Assembly: GCA_024500155.1 (NCBI GenBank)
Contig: CM044871.1
Span: 74,322,402 to 74,386,401, forward strand
Source of the DNA: Chenopodium formosanum
Taxonomy: Eukaryota > Streptophyta > Magnoliopsida > Caryophyllales > Amaranthaceae
Length of the DNA stretch: 64,000 nt
Direction of reading: 5' to 3'
The position numbers and the translations under genes were made by a program. Shown one piece after another: positions 22,691 to 35,500 of this stretch. The notes under the pieces were generated by a model that was not told the origin of the DNA, did no database searches, and saw only the letters and a list, made by a program, of their open reading frames with translations. How positions within the stretch are numbered: the stretch's first letter is position 1; every line of letters starts with the position of its first letter.

Positions 22691-25600
22691 GATTGGATTT
22701 TGGAATGTTAGAGGTCTAAACAGGGCAAGTAAACTCTGTGATGTCTTATGGTTCATTAGACATCATGGGGTTGGTCTTTTTGGACTTCTTGAAACAAAGG
22801 TGAAGCCTGAGAAGTTTGGAGTGGTGTTTAATAGGCTGGGAAATGAGTGGTCTGTCTGTGCTAATTACTCTCACCATAAGGGGTGCAGAATTTGGGTTAT
22901 TTGGATGCCCCAGATTTTTGATGTGTTTGTGATTAGGTGTGAAGAACAGTTAATTCACCTACATGTTAGTCATAAGGACACTGGTGTTAGTTTTCTCTGC
23001 ACCATGATCTATGGTTTGAATGAGGCTGTGACTAGGCTTAAGCTATGGGAGCAAATTACTGAGATAGGTGATTGTGTGAACAGTCCTTGGGTTCTTTGTG
23101 GGGATTTTAACAATATCTTGAATTTGACTGATAGAATTGGTAGTCCTGTTTCTCTGACTGAAGTGGAACCTTTAAGAGCTTGCCTTAGACAGAACAATCT
23201 CACTGATTGGGCTGTAGGGGGAATGTTCTATACTTGGTGTAATAAGCAATGTGGGTGTGATAGAATTTGTACTAAAATTGACAGAATCATTGTTAACTGT
23301 GAGTGGATGGATAGACTCCCAGATATGCAGGCTTAATGGATCATTGCCCTTGTGTTATGAACTTGTTTGACTCTGGTGTTCAAGTTAAGAAGCCCTTTAG
23401 ATTTGTTAATATCTAGGTGGATTCTCCAGATTTTCTTACTGCTTAAAGGAAGCCTGGGAGATCAATGTTGATTAAACTTTAATGTTCTAGTGTGTTAGGA
23501 AGCTGAAAGAATTGAAAAAAGTTTTTAAAAGTTTGAAGATGGTGAATTATACTTGCATTGAAACTGAGGATGCTGTAGCTGAGAAGGCTTTGCTGGAAAT
23601 TCAAATGAAACTTCAAGTTGAGCCTGATAATGAGAACCTGATTGATATGGAGAGGGAAGCTAGAGTGAGGTATGCTAAAACTCACCTGGATAGATACAAC
23701 TATTTGAAGCAAAAGGCCAAGGTTCATTGGCTCAAAGAAGGTGATATGAATTCTGCTTTCTTCCATGTTGTTATTAGGAAGAGAAGACTTCAGAAAAATG
23801 TTTATTCCATTGTGAATAATATGGGGGAGGTGACTTCTGACCCTAAAGAGGTGTGTGAGGCTTTCTTGGAGTATTACCAAGGATTACTTGGAGCTGAAGT
23901 TGGGATGCAGGGTACCATTCATTCTGCAGTTGTAGATGAGGGTAATAGGTTATCTGATGAGCAAGGGTTGACTATTTGTAGAGCCTTTTCTGAGAATGAT
24001 GTCAAATCTGCTCTATGGAGTATTGATGATGATAAGGCTCCTGGTCCTGATGGGTTTTCCAACAAGTTCTTCAAAGCTGCCTGGCATATTGTTGGTAATG
24101 ATGTTACTAATGTTGTCCTGGATTTTTTCAGTGCTGGTAAGTTACTTAAGTAGATAAATGCAACTACTCTAACTTTGATCCCTAATATTGAACATGCTAA
24201 TAAGGTCACTCAATTCAGGCCTATTGCTTGTTGTAATGTGGTTTATAAGATCATTTCTAAAATGGTTTGTTCTAGATTGAAGGAGGTTTTGCCTGATTTA
24301 ATTTATGATTGTCAAGGTGCTTTTGTTTCTGGTAGATCAATTCTTGATAACATCCTTATATGTCAAGATATGCTGAAGGCTTATAATAATAAAAGGAAGC
24401 CCCCTAGATGTACTGTCAAGGTGGATCTTAGGAAGGCTTATGATTCTGTAAGTTGGGAGTTTATCCAGGGAATGATGGTTGCTTTAAAGTTCCCCACTTA
24501 ATTCATTTCTTGGGTAATGCAGTGTGTTACTACTCCTACTTTCTCTCTTTTGCTTAATGGTGGTACTTATGGTTTTTAAAGGGAAAAAAGGAGTTAGGAA
24601 AGGTGACCCTATGTCTCCTCTTTTATTTGTTATTGTGATGGAGTACTTATCCAGATTACTGAAGAAAATTGGGAAGATGAGGAGATTCAAATATCACCAA
24701 AGGTGTAAGGAGCTTGCCTTAAATCATTTGATTTTTGCTAATGATTTGATGTTGTTCTCTTATGGGAATAATGAGTTTGTCAAGCTCCTTATTAAAGCTC
24801 TTAAAACCTTTGAAGCTAGATCTGGATTGCAAGCTAATCTTGAGAAAACTGCAATCTATTTTGGCAATGTTTAGCAAGCTGATCAAGACAGTATTTTGGG
24901 CCAGTCTGGTTTTGTGAAGGGTGATATGCCTTTTAGGTATTTAGGGATTCCCTTAAATGCCAAGTATTTGAAGATGGTGGATTATGATAGCTTGATTGAT
25001 AAGATGCTGGTCAGACTTCATTGCTGGAGTAGCAGGAATCTTTCTTATACAGCTAGGGTCACCCTCATTAATGAAGTGCTGATGAGTTTGCATACTTACT
25101 GGGCTCAATGTGTTTTGCTTCCCAAATCAGTCATTGATGGGATTAACCAATTATGCGAGCTTTTCTATGGAGTGGTAATGATGTGCTATCTACTACCCCT
25201 CCAATTGCTTGGGATTGGTGCTGCAGACCTAAGAAGGCAAGTGGTCTTGGCATCAGAGACTGCAGAATGTGGAATAAAGCTGCTCTGGGTTCTTATGTGT
25301 GGAAAATTGCCAAGAAAACTGATTCTTTATGGGTCAAATGGGTTCACTCAGTGTACATTAAAGGAGTTAACTGGTGGGATTATGTTCCAAAGAAAGATGC
25401 TGGGTGGGCTTGGAAATTATTATGCAAAGTTAAAAATGAGTTGAGATATGGGTTTGAATCTATAGGCTGGATGAATAATAAGTTTAAAATTAGTGATGGC
25501 TATCTCTGGCTGCAAGGTGATCTGGATAAGGTTCAATGGTATAAATGGGTATGGAATCATTTCAATATCCCAAAGCATACTTTTATTGTTTGGCTTGCTG

Positions 25601-26043
25601 TCTTGGGGAAACTTAAAACTAGAGATAAACTTTTTCAGTTTGGGGTGAGTAATGGCAGTGATTGCTTACTCTGTGGAGATGCTGTGGAGAACTGTAGTCA
25701 TCTGTTTTTCTCCTGTAGTTTCAGCAAGAAGGTGTTGAAGGTTGTCTCCCAATGGATTGGGTTTGACAAAGATCAAGGTAATATTCTTAAAACCTGGAAG
25801 ATTTGGAATGCTGAGGGAAAGAACCATATTTAGAAGAACTTGATTCTTGCTAGCCTGGCTGCTGTTGTTTATAGTATTTGGATTGCTAGAAATCATGCAT
25901 TATGGAATAGTTCTGTTTTTCGACCTGAGTTTGTTGTTAAGATCATTAGAAGAGAGGTGGTGACTAGAGTGCAACAGCTTATCAATCATACCTGGACAAT
26001 TGCAGACTGTAGATGGCTCCATCAGCTTAAAACTAGGGTTTAG
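22683..26043 (+). pseudogene. LINE ORF2 remnant (endonuclease and reverse transcriptase)
   Basis: Apurinic-type endonuclease at 22683-23370 with FWNVRGLN, LLETKV (catalytic Glu), GDFNN and DRIIVN; the final D-H pair is readable at 23338-23343 after a frameshift. The reverse transcriptase spans about 24010-24880, with APGPDGF, FRPIACCNVVYKIISK, VDLRKAYDSV, GVRKGDPMSPLLF and the active-site block as FANDL instead of FADDL. A zf-RVT domain follows (about 25500-25740, CLLCGDAVENCSHLFFSC). Stops at 23334, 24151 and 24499 and several frameshifts break it. It would copy the LINE RNA at the cut site; the Asp-to-Asn change alone should abolish synthesis. Confidence 0.9.
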
Positions 26044-26336
26044 TTGTCTTTTGTTATATGTTGTTCTGTTTGTTTTTGGGATTTGGTTGTTGTATGTGCA
26101 GATTCTGGTCTCCCTGTGCCCTTCCTAGAAGATACCAGGGGTATCTGAATCTGGTCTTTTCTGTTTCTTGTGTGTCCTGGTACCCTTGCCAGAAGGTGAT
26201 CAGGATCCCTTGATTTAGATGGGGGTTGTTTGCCTTTCTTTTAAGGCTTGTGTAGTTTGGAGCTGTCATGTTTTGACAGGTTGTATTATGTTTGTACATT
26301 TGTACAGTTTCTGAGTTATAATACTTTCTTACTTTC

Positions 26337-26338
<2 letters not shown>

Positions 26339-26372
<34 letters not shown>
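26339..26372 (+). other. Poly(A) tail of the LINE
   Basis: Uninterrupted A-run at the 3' end of the LINE, merging into the target duplication. Confidence 0.95.
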
Positions 26373-26375
<3 letters not shown>

Positions 26376-26385
26376 GTTGAAAAAT

Positions 26386-27394
26386 GATCAACAAATCAAA
26401 ATCCGGATACCGGTCATTTTAGTGACCAGTATTCGCGCACAACTCAATAGGCCACGCTGGCCAGGCGCGCGCATCATTCAGAGTTACGCTGGTCTATCGC
26501 GCACAACAAATTCGGTTGCGCGCGAAATTTAAATAAGCAAAAAAAAATCGCTGAGCACGATGTTCAGTTCGCATCTTCTCTTTTCTTCCTTCACCATTTT
26601 GACCCTTTCTCTCTCTAGAAAGCTCGGTTTTTTTGCGAATTTTGAAGCCAAAGGAAGTAGATCTCGTCCCTTATTCATATTTTCCATAATCTAATGTAAA
26701 TTTTTTACTAAATTTCGCTCGTTTTTGGCTGAATTTAGGCGATTTTCAAATCGTTAAACCCCAAAATTCGAATTTGGAAGTTTTTATTTGGTCCATCATA
26801 CTTGAAATTCTTTGTTCCATGTTGTTATTCTGTGTTTAAGGAGTGTTTTGCAACAAACTTCATGAAAAATGGTTTTGTATTGAACTTCGTATGAGCATTT
26901 CTTTGTTTAAATTCGTTCTTGCTTTTTTTCTTCGAATATTGCTTGAATCTGTTGCTTTTTCTTGCTCACTTTGGTTGCGTTTTCTGATTATGAAGTAGAT
27001 TACATTATTGGAACTAGTATTACTTTCATAATTCATATTTTGCAAATTTTGAAATTGAAAAAGGGCTCAAAGCATACTCTGAGCATGTTTAGTAGATAAT
27101 AAATATGTTTGTATTACCATTATTCGTCTAGGAATAGTTGATTATTTGAAATTTTGAAATAAAATCCCTTGAATGCTTAGTTGAAACTGGCATAGGATGG
27201 CTTTTGTGGGTGTTAGAAGCCCCCATTTATTGAGTTTAACTGCAGGTATTGTAGCCCCCAAGTATGAGTGGCATTCGATTTTTGTGTTTCGCCCTATCGA
27301 CAGTCGTTATGCGGCCGAAATAGGATCAAAACACGTATATAGCTTAGTTTTAGAAAGTAAATAAAATAATAAATAAACCTTATCCAATCATAGC
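26386..27394 (+). promoter_or_regulatory. Upstream region of the first antisense PMD gene
   Basis: No coding sequence. An island of the element D motif (GGTTGCGCGCGAAA, TTCGCGCACAAC; about 26430-26525) is followed by a CT-rich stretch (26575-26625) and probable leader with intron-like AT-rich sequence. The same motif sits in the U3 of D's LTR and before the second PMD gene. Confidence 0.5.
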
Positions 27395-29549
27395 ATGGAC
27401 TCGCCTCCATTTGTCAATGCTGAGGAGATTCTAAAAGGACCTGACGAGGCGGTCCGCCCTCGAAAGAGGGTGACCCGTCCTCGTGAGGAGGTTTGGGAGC
27501 GACGCGTTGCAGCCGATCGACGTCGCCAGGAGGATGTGGTTTGGGAGGCTCTTCCAAACTGGGACCCTAAGGTCCTTAAGTGGGACCCAGACCATCATGT
27601 CTCCATCAGAAGGTCACGCGACATTGTGAGTTCTTTGCACCTTCGCTTTAATTTTGGTTTTTTCTCCTTTTCAAACCATAAAAGTTTTTTTTATTCTTTT
27701 TACTTTTCCTTAGAATAAGCCTAGCATGTGTGTATACGGCTCTAGTGACCTGCAAGCCCGTTTGAGAGTTTACCCGAGATGGCAAAGGAGGTTGTGGAGC
27801 TTCGGGGATCAGCCCCCAGCTGGCGGCTCTTCGGGATTTATCGAGTTAGCTTGCGTCGTCATCTTTCCTCCGTGGATTGTTGGAGTTTTGGTGGGATTCA
27901 ACCAAAACTTTCTACTATCCATGGGGAGAGATGACGGTTACCCCTTTTGATTTCTCTATGATTACGGGTTTTCCTTTTGGAGGCGAGCCCGTAGCCATAG
28001 ATATCGTTAAGGGGTCATATGAGAGACTGAGTGACCTTGTAGAGGACCGTCTTGCGGCCGCCCTTCATGTGTACGCGCAATCTTGTCGGTACTCGGTTCT
28101 TACCGATGAGTTGTCGGCCGATGAGGTTAATCGGTAGTGTACACCTGAGCAGCTGGCTGGGATATACATTGCTCACGTTCTTTCCGTCACTATCTTGAGT
28201 GGTCGGAGAGAACATTTTGCTATCAGGATACTTATTTTCCTTAGAGATTTGGGGCAAGTAGGTAACCTGAGTCGGGTGGAGGTGTCGTATGCCCATATGC
28301 TTAAAGCTATAGGAAAGGCGACTAAGGTGATGAATCCCGCGGCAGCTATCGAGGTGCCTCGTATCTCACTTACGTGGCATGGTCGTATCCTTAAGGTACG
28401 TACTTTAAATTTCTTTTTAATCATTTTTTTGCTTTTTTCCTTTAAGCTTATCATTTTTCGGTTTTCTTTAGGCTTGGGGATACTCGAACCTGCCTTTCTT
28501 AGCCCCCAGGATGCTTGGGGCTGCTCGTTTTCCTATCGGCCATCGACTGGTCACGATTAAGAAGAGACGAGCCACTTCAGCCAGCGACTTTCGCCAGAGT
28601 ATCCTTTCGGCGACTCGTGCATCGGTGAGTATTTCAACCATACGTGCATCTTTTGATTTTTTGTTTATTTTCTAATTATTTTCATGTGATGTGTTTATAG
28701 ATCGACCTCCGTCTTTTGAGTTTGATTGTTAGAGTCCCTGAGGTTGTCCGGTCTGGCATGATTCGTTGCTGTTTCCGGGCCCTTTATTAGGGAGTTCCAA
28801 TCCTCTAGAGGACAGACGCTTATTTTTTAGGTGAGCGTGTTCTCTGGTAGTATGCATTCGAGGAGCCCAGGTTTCTTGCGGATCCCCCAATCCGGATGTT
28901 ACGTCTGGATTTGTTGTCTACCGAGGATCGAGCTCAGGCGATCCTTGGTTAACCAGCGAAGCAGCTGGGCCGGATGCATCTTATCCGACTTTCATTACAT
29001 CCAGGCTGACTCCTTTCCCAGCTTTTTTTCCGGTTAGTACTTTAACTCTCTCTTGTTATTTATATTTATTTTTTCAAAACCTTGACCCTTTTATTGTATT
29101 TTTAGCGATTCAAGCTAGGTTATAGGATGCCTCCTACGACGGAGATCACGTATGCCGATGCTGTTGGTCGGTAATTCATGAGATCCTTCCAGCATCGGAG
29201 GATGAGGAGGGGATACCGTTTGTTCTTGAGACGGTTGAGTCGGTAGTTCCTTTTGTATATGTATTTATATGTTTTTTTTTCATATACATTTTGTTTGTTA
29301 AATGTCCTTGTACTTTGGAATAGGTTGCGCGAGAGACCGTGAACGGCATGGTTGAGGACTTTGCGCACTTTCCGAGCTGCTTATCGGAGAGCCCTCATCA
29401 CTTTGTCATGTTGTGATCATCGGATGGTCGCAGGAAGTTTTATTATATTTTTTTTCTTTTAACGAAGATATCACATATTTTATGTATTAATCTTCGTTTG
29501 GATTTCGCAGGATGTGCAACAGCCGTCTGGGAGTCGCCGAGCATCCTGA
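27395..29549 (+). pseudogene. Plant mobile domain (PMD) gene 1, antisense in element D
   Basis: Multi-exon gene. Exon 1 (27395-27625) encodes a basic Arg-rich N-terminus and ends at a GT donor; exon 2 starts at 27714. The PMD core is visible: FWWDSTKTFYYPWGEMTVTPFDF and ITGFPFGGEPV at 27880-28000, then a helix-rich part (FLRDLGQVGNLSRVEVSYAH, 28220-28290). Further exons begin at 28472 and about 28700. PMD is found in MAIN/MAIL proteins and in many plant transposons; its role there is unknown. Damage: a frameshift near 27860, TAG at 28135 and another stop near 28787. It lies on the opposite strand to D's pol, like the extra ORFs known from Tat elements. Confidence 0.7.
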
Positions 29550-30272
29550 CCTCCTTTGTACACATTTTTTATTTTTATTTATTTTTTAGGAAAAAATGTA
29601 CATTTTATATTATTTTTATTATGTAGTTTTTTGTTGTACATATGACACATTTTTTGTATATATATGCCATTATTATTTTCTTTTGTTTCCATGCGTACAT
29701 TTTTTTTATATATATAAGAAAAAATAAAAAAAAATTCCGAGGGAGGGAAGGGTTCTTTACTTACCCCCATCGAAAAAATAACAAAAAGAGACAGAAGAAA
29801 AAGAAAAGAAAAAAAAGAAAAGAAAAAAAAAGGAAAGCAAAGCGGAAAGAGAAAGGAAAAGAATAAAATAAAATAAAATAAAGGAAAATAAAAATGAAAC
29901 AAATAATAAAGAGAAAAAAGAGACACAAGAGTTAGCAAAAGGCAAGCGTATAATTAGCCTTAAGATTTCGTCATTATGTAGTCCAAAATACGGAAATAAA
30001 TCTAATTCACATGCCATGACAGACCAGACCCGCGCAACTAGATGAGTTGCGCGCGGCTGTCGCGCACAACACATGAGTTGCGCGCTCCACCTGCTGGTGA
30101 ACTTTCCTTTGAGCGAAAATTGCCGAAATTTTGCCCTTCTTGGGTCTATTTAAACGTGGTTTCGTGTAGGGATTTGATCATCTCGCATTCATTCGCTTAA
30201 TGATATCATAAGAAACTAAAAAGAATTTATCTTTCTAAAATTCTCTCTTTTTCTTTTTTTTTGAATTGAACA
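29550..30272 (+). promoter_or_regulatory. Region between the two PMD genes, with promoter of gene 2
   Basis: AT-rich 3' region of PMD gene 1 with a long A/G-rich run (29760-29930), then the TTGCGCGC motif island (30028-30090), TATTTAAA at 30147-30154 and a leader to the ATG at 30273. The open frames in the A/G-rich run are by-products. Confidence 0.5.
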
Positions 30273-30509
30273 ATGGTGAAAACCTTTGAACAACGTTTGA
30301 AGGAATGGGTCGCATCCCTCTCAACCAAGGACAAACTAGCTTTCAAAATTTACCACCTAGACCCTCTATTAAGTTACATGAAACTAGTGATTAATTTTGA
30401 TTTCCTTCATGCCGCCGTTAATTATTAGGACTCTAACCACCATCTTTTCTTGTTTAAAGGGGACGAAATTGTCTCACTACCTGGTGTGTTTGAGGCCTTT
30501 CTAGGCTTC
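30273..30509 (+). pseudogene. PMD gene 2, 5' part (interrupted by solo LTR F)
   Basis: ATG at 30273, N-terminal part of a plant mobile domain protein with TAG at 30426. The frame runs up to GAGGCCTTTCTAGGCTTC, where the F LTR begins. Beyond F, from 61490, the same frame continues after removal of one target-site copy. The 79 codons here give a basic, helix-rich N-terminus (KTFEQRLKEWVASLSTKDKL), typical of the part before the PMD core. The promoter with the D motif island lies just upstream. Confidence 0.75.
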
Positions 30510-30879
30510 TGATATATGCATTTTATATAGTATTTTGCTCCCATCCTTTGGTCATAATTAGTAGTGTTTTTTGCTCTTTAGAGCCACTTTAATTACTAAT
30601 TTGTGTTTTCTAGTGTTTTCGTAGATTTGGTTGACTTTTGTAGGGATTTTCACTTTTGGAGCATTTTCTCGAGATATTATGGAGTATCTATGAGCATTGG
30701 AGATGCACGACCATCCTTCATAGCCCAGGGCCGGTTAGAGCCATCGAACCGGTGATAAAGGGCTCGGTATATGTGACACCGGGGCAGTTGGACCGAGTAT
30801 TCAAGACCCGAAGAGGAAATCCGGATTGGCCCGAAGAATTGGAGCCCAATCGAAGTCCAAGGAGTAGCCCAAGAGTGCC

Positions 30880-31031
30880 GCCCGGCCATTAGAGCTCCCG
30901 CCCGAAGGTGCGCCCGGCCGGGCGGGGAAGAGAAGCTGGCACCCGAACTCGCGCCTAGCCGGGCGCGAGAAACGTTCACCTGAAGAAAAAGGCGGGCCCG
31001 ATCGGGCGGTGCCTCGCCCAATCGGGCGCGT
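30880..31031. repeat. GC-rich CCGGGCG motif island in LTR F
   Basis: Several copies of CGCCCGGCCGGGCG, CTAGCCGGGCGCGAG and GATCGGGCGG in 150 bp, in strong contrast to the AT-rich surroundings. In the uninterrupted LTR it would lie roughly 60-200 bp before the TATA box. Confidence 0.8.
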
Positions 31032-31321
31032 TGATAAGTTCTTATTTTATATACTTTATTAGATCATATAATACTATTTTTGAGTATAAATGATGTTCTC
31101 ATATAGATTTCAATGGTTATTATAAAATTTACCTTGTTAAGCTAAATTAATAACTTTTACTTAATAATATTCATAATATCCAATTTTGACTAAGGATCTA
31201 CTAAAATTCTATCTTTATTATTGTTACAGGTTAATTGCATATGTGATGAAAATAACAAGGTCAACTTTAAGAAACAAAAAGGCCACATTATACTCTTTCA
31301 CTTGAGGTGCATCAATAAACA

Positions 31322-31368
31322 GAGGATGTCTCAGCGTCTAGCAACTAGATACAAGTATGTCTCTAGCA
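31322..31368 (+). repeat. Left terminal inverted repeat of the giant MULE
   Basis: Contains TCTAGCAACTAGATACAA and GTCTCTAGCAGGGG; pairs with the complement of 59558-59604. The first 7 bases do not match the other end. Confidence 0.85.
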
Positions 31369-31549
31369 GGGGCAGCGCTGTCCTTTCGTAATTAGTAAGG
31401 ACAAAGTCGTAAATGGCTTTGTTTTGCACAGGTGTCACGTGAGGTAAAAGCCGTTCTCCGTTTTCCAATTGTCCAACCGCCCTTTCTCTCTCTTCAACTT
31501 ACTTCTTCACCTTCTAAGAAAGAATTTAAAATACATAACTTCCCTCTCT

Positions 31550-31595
31550 CTGTAGTCTCCTCACTCTCTCTCTCTCTCTCTCTCACTCAATTTCA
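31550..31595 (+). repeat. CT-rich leader with (CT)n microsatellite
   Basis: An uninterrupted CT run of about 20 bases within a pyrimidine-rich stretch (31490-31610), probably in the 5' leader of the Ulp1-like gene; the leader exon ends at 31683 before an intron (31684-32529). Confidence 0.6.
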
Positions 31596-32537
31596 CTTTC
31601 CTCCTCACTTCGTTTCTGGGTCTCCGGTCGTTGGTGAGTGCTCGTTGTTTGGCGGTTGTTGTTCTGGGCATCGATTCTCTCAGGTAATTTTTGGAACCCT
31701 AGAATTTTGAAAATGTATATTGTGGGTAATGTGGCAATTTGTTTGCTGAGAAATTTTTAATTTTGAATGCATTGTACTGAATTTATTGCTAATTTGGGTA
31801 ATTCTGTTGTTAGTGTTGTCTATGTTTGGAGTTATTTGTGCGAATACAAGGAAAATTAAGCGTAATTAAGTCCAATTTTCCCATTAATCGATTTTATGTT
31901 GTGCAACTATGAAACAAAGTTTCTTTTATGATGTGCGGAACACCCTAAAATTTGTGTTATTACTATTCAGCGTTGCTGTATTTCGAGTCTGAGTTCGAAT
32001 TTTGTAATTCTGAGTAGGTTTCATGTTAAAGTAAATAATTGCTGTAGGGAAAACCAAATATTTATTTGAACTAGGTTATTTGTGCTTCTGATTGCTTAAT
32101 CAATTGTTCTGGAAGTTTAATCAATTGTTGGTTTAAATCCGAATATTGTTGGTATTTGAAATGTTAAATATATTTACACATGTTTTGTAAAGCAATGGTG
32201 AATATGTGCTTGTGAATCTTGGATATGAGTGAAATTTGACGGGTGTAGGTGAAATTTGATGTGAAATATCAATTTATTTTGAATTGCGGATTGTTGGTCT
32301 AAAGTGGACTTATGTTGGCATTTTTTATAGCAGTTTTGGTTGAAATGTGAAATATCACATTTTTGAAATATGATATTTTTGATAGCGTGTTTTTCATATG
32401 TGAAATATCATATTTTTGATAGTTTTGAAATATCACATTTTTATAGCATTAGAAAAGTAAAAAACTACGGAAATTTGTGGAACCTGTTGTTTGTTTTAAT
32501 TGGCTTTAATATAAATTGTTTATATGCAGAGGTACAA

Positions 32538-35500
32538 ATGGGACGAAAAAGGGGTGCTACTTCTTGTCAAGCAGTTGGTAGTAGGGCGAAGTTGGGGGTG
32601 AGTAAGTGTGTGTTTTGTGTATTTATGTGTGAAACAGGGGAATGAAACTGTATACTACTTACTATGTTGTCTGTTGTAGGTGACGATGAAGGATATGACT
32701 CAGGAACTTCAGGAAGAAGAAGGTTTAAATGTTGGTGATAAAAGCTCGGTGTTGCTGGTAAAAAAAACTGCTTACAGAGAAGTGCATACGTGACAAAAGC
32801 ACTAAAAAGAGGAAAGTACAAGGGGTTGAACCTTCCTATCAAGTGACCTACATGAATGAGTTGATTGCACAAGGCATTGGGGGGGCTGAACTATTAGAGG
32901 ATTCTGATGATGGGGGTGCAACTGAAGATGAATCAGAGCACGAAAGTGAAGACGATGGAGGCGGTAGTGATCAGGATACTGAGGAAGAAGAGTTGCAGCA
33001 ATTGGACCGTAAAATTAATAAGGGCAAGGCGGAAGCAGCTAACTTGAAGAAGAAAAAGGCAAATGCAAGGGTAGCTAAATTGATAAATGGTGTCAGGGCC
33101 CGGGTGTTGGATCCGCAGCAGGCGGTAAAATTATGAATTAGAGTATTGAAGCTATTTTTTCATGTCGTTCATTTAGTTTGTATTTTATTTTAATAGGTTG
33201 TTGGTTTGCATGTTTTGTATATGTAGGCAGTTGATCATCGTCCAATTGGAATTATTGTGACAGAGAAGGAGAGGGTTGTAGATACCCAATCCCATTTTTT
33301 AGAAGGTGTGTTTTGTTTTGTCTACATTGTGATTTATTTTTGTTATGATATGCCGGAAATGAATGTGTTAGTATGACAATTTGTGTTTACTGTTGTGTTG
33401 AAACAGCCTGCAAATGTCATATGCTGAGTGGATGCATTTAGCAAGGTTATTGATGGACTGGATCAAACAAGGAAGAAGGCAGTTAAAGATATGGGGTTTG
33501 GGTCACTTCTGAACCTGAAGGTGAATCGATTAGACAGGAAGTTCTGCTACTGGTTGCATACTCGGGTGGATCTTGCGAGTAGTGTGTTGCGATTTGGGGA
33601 TGGTGTTGAGTTGCCTCTAAGTCCCATGCAGTGGAATTGTGTTCTAGGAATATCGTACACACGCGAGCCTGTTCCTGTGACTTGTGAAAAGTTGGACATG
33701 GACATGAACAAAAGAGTTAAGCTGATTGGCAAGTGGTTTGGAGTTACGGATGCACAGGGAAGGATGCACATCTCAGTTGGGCGGGCTGTGGAAGCGATAC
33801 AGTTAGGTTTGGAAGCAAAGGGGTTAGTAGGCGGTTCGTTATTTGATGATGATGATATGCTGTATTTTAGGACTGCATTTCTGGTTGTGTAGTTGGGTGA
33901 GGTATTATGTCCTTCAACCGACGGCGGTAATTTGTCGATCTTGTTGGTGCCCGCCGTTGCGATAGCTCATGAGGCTGGGCTGTAATATTGGACAGAGTTT
34001 TGCCATGATTGGCTGATGTCATATTAGACAAAGTTTCAGGAGAAGTTTGGGAAGTATGGTTTTGTTGTTGGCTGTGGTGGTTGTACCCTTTTTTTTACAG
34101 CTATTTTACATTAACCATTTGAGTTTAACTCCCAATTCATGGGGTGTGATGCCGAGGATTGATGTATGGACGCAGGAGAGAGTGAGCAGTGTTATTGAAA
34201 AAGACAAGAGGGTGTCTGGTGACTATGGGAAGTTGAAGGTAAGCTTAAGGCTTGTCATTCGTTTGTATTTAGTTATGGTTTTGTTGTTTGTTGTGTCTTG
34301 ATGTTGAGGTAGTACAGTGCATTGATGTTGCCTACGGGGAGCGCCATCCTCGCCTTGCGAGGGACAAGGGATTGCCGCAGGAGCTTGCTGGATGCTCAAT
34401 GGAGGATTTGATTGTTAGAAAGGTGGGTTGACCTGGATTCAGGTAATAGGATCGTTCCAGTTTATCCTATTTTAATGGATTTTGAAAATTTATCCTCTTT
34501 AAATGATGTGCTTCGGGACATAGAGCGTGAAGGTGATGCTGGGGCTGAGAATGCAAGAGGAGGAGAGAAAACTGGGTTGGGAGGAGAGAAAGCTGGGTTG
34601 GGTCGGTAGTGCTCGCGCAGGGTCGGTAGGGAATAAGAATCCAGTAGATGGGGATGATGGGGAGATTGGGAAGGAGGGGAAGAAATGTGGAGACGATAGT
34701 GAAAAAAAAGCAGCTGATAAGGCTGGTGGTGGTCGTGTTGATGCTGAAAGTGAGAGTGTGGGAGAGAAAGAGAAGGATACAGACGCTGGGGAGAAGATTC
34801 CAAGAGAGGAGAATCCTGGACATGATTTTGATGCTGGTGAAAAGAATGCAGCTGGTAAGCCTGGTGGTGGTGGTGGTGGGGAGGAAAATAGGACTGCTGA
34901 GAGTGTAGGAGAGAAACCCGGTGGTGGTAGTGAGGCAGAAAATAGGAGTGCTGAGAGTTTAGGAGAGAAAGAGGAAGACACAGAAGGTGAACCTCTGCAG
35001 CAGGGGAAGCAAAAAAAGAACGAGGAAAGCAGTCCTTCTAGGGGGAAAAGGAATCCGAAAAAGGGGGATAGGGGTAGGACTCGTAGTGCGAGTAAACGAC
35101 CAAGGAGTGAGGTCATCCTATCCCAGAAACAAAAGACTTATGGCGTTGTGGAGCAGAATGTTCACACGTTGATAAAGAATTGGAAAGTTAGGACTGATGG
35201 TGTTAGTGGGTAAGTTTAAGGGTAGTTAGTTGTCAAAAAATATTAAAGAATAAATTACATCCTGTTGGTGTATTAATGTAATGCTTGAATCATTGTATTG
35301 CAGGGGATTTGCGCTGATCATGTGCGACGGGATGGATGCCACAGTTGGGGATTGCCATGGTGTTCTGAATATGCGAGAACGTTTGAGAAGCCAATACGTT
35401 AGGGCGGCAGCTAAGATGTATACCAAATAATGGCCAGACTTGTACACCGGTACCCGCATGAGAATTATGTTAGATAATACGTTCTCGGTAATAATGTTGA

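Larger units (their letters stand above)
21887..26370 (+). mobile_element. 5'-truncated L1-type LINE with poly(A) tail
   Basis: Flanked by an exact 15-bp duplication AAACTGTTGAAAAAT (21872-21886 and 26371-26385) and ending in a run of about 33 A. It starts inside ORF1, so it is 5'-truncated, as is usual for target-primed insertion. It holds ORF1 and ORF2 remnants and a 3' UTR (26044-26338). It inserted into element D between the polypurine tract and the first antisense PMD gene. Confidence 0.95.

Noticed and set aside
22683..26043. A host gene with endonuclease and reverse transcriptase domains
   Set aside because: It is bounded by a target duplication and poly(A), the signature of a LINE copy.
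34467..35116. 205-codon Ser/Pro-rich frame on the minus strand, and a second one beside it
   Set aside because: Reverse complement of the Glu/Lys/Gly-rich linker of the Ulp1-like gene; the plus strand frame continues into the C48 exons with proper splice sites.
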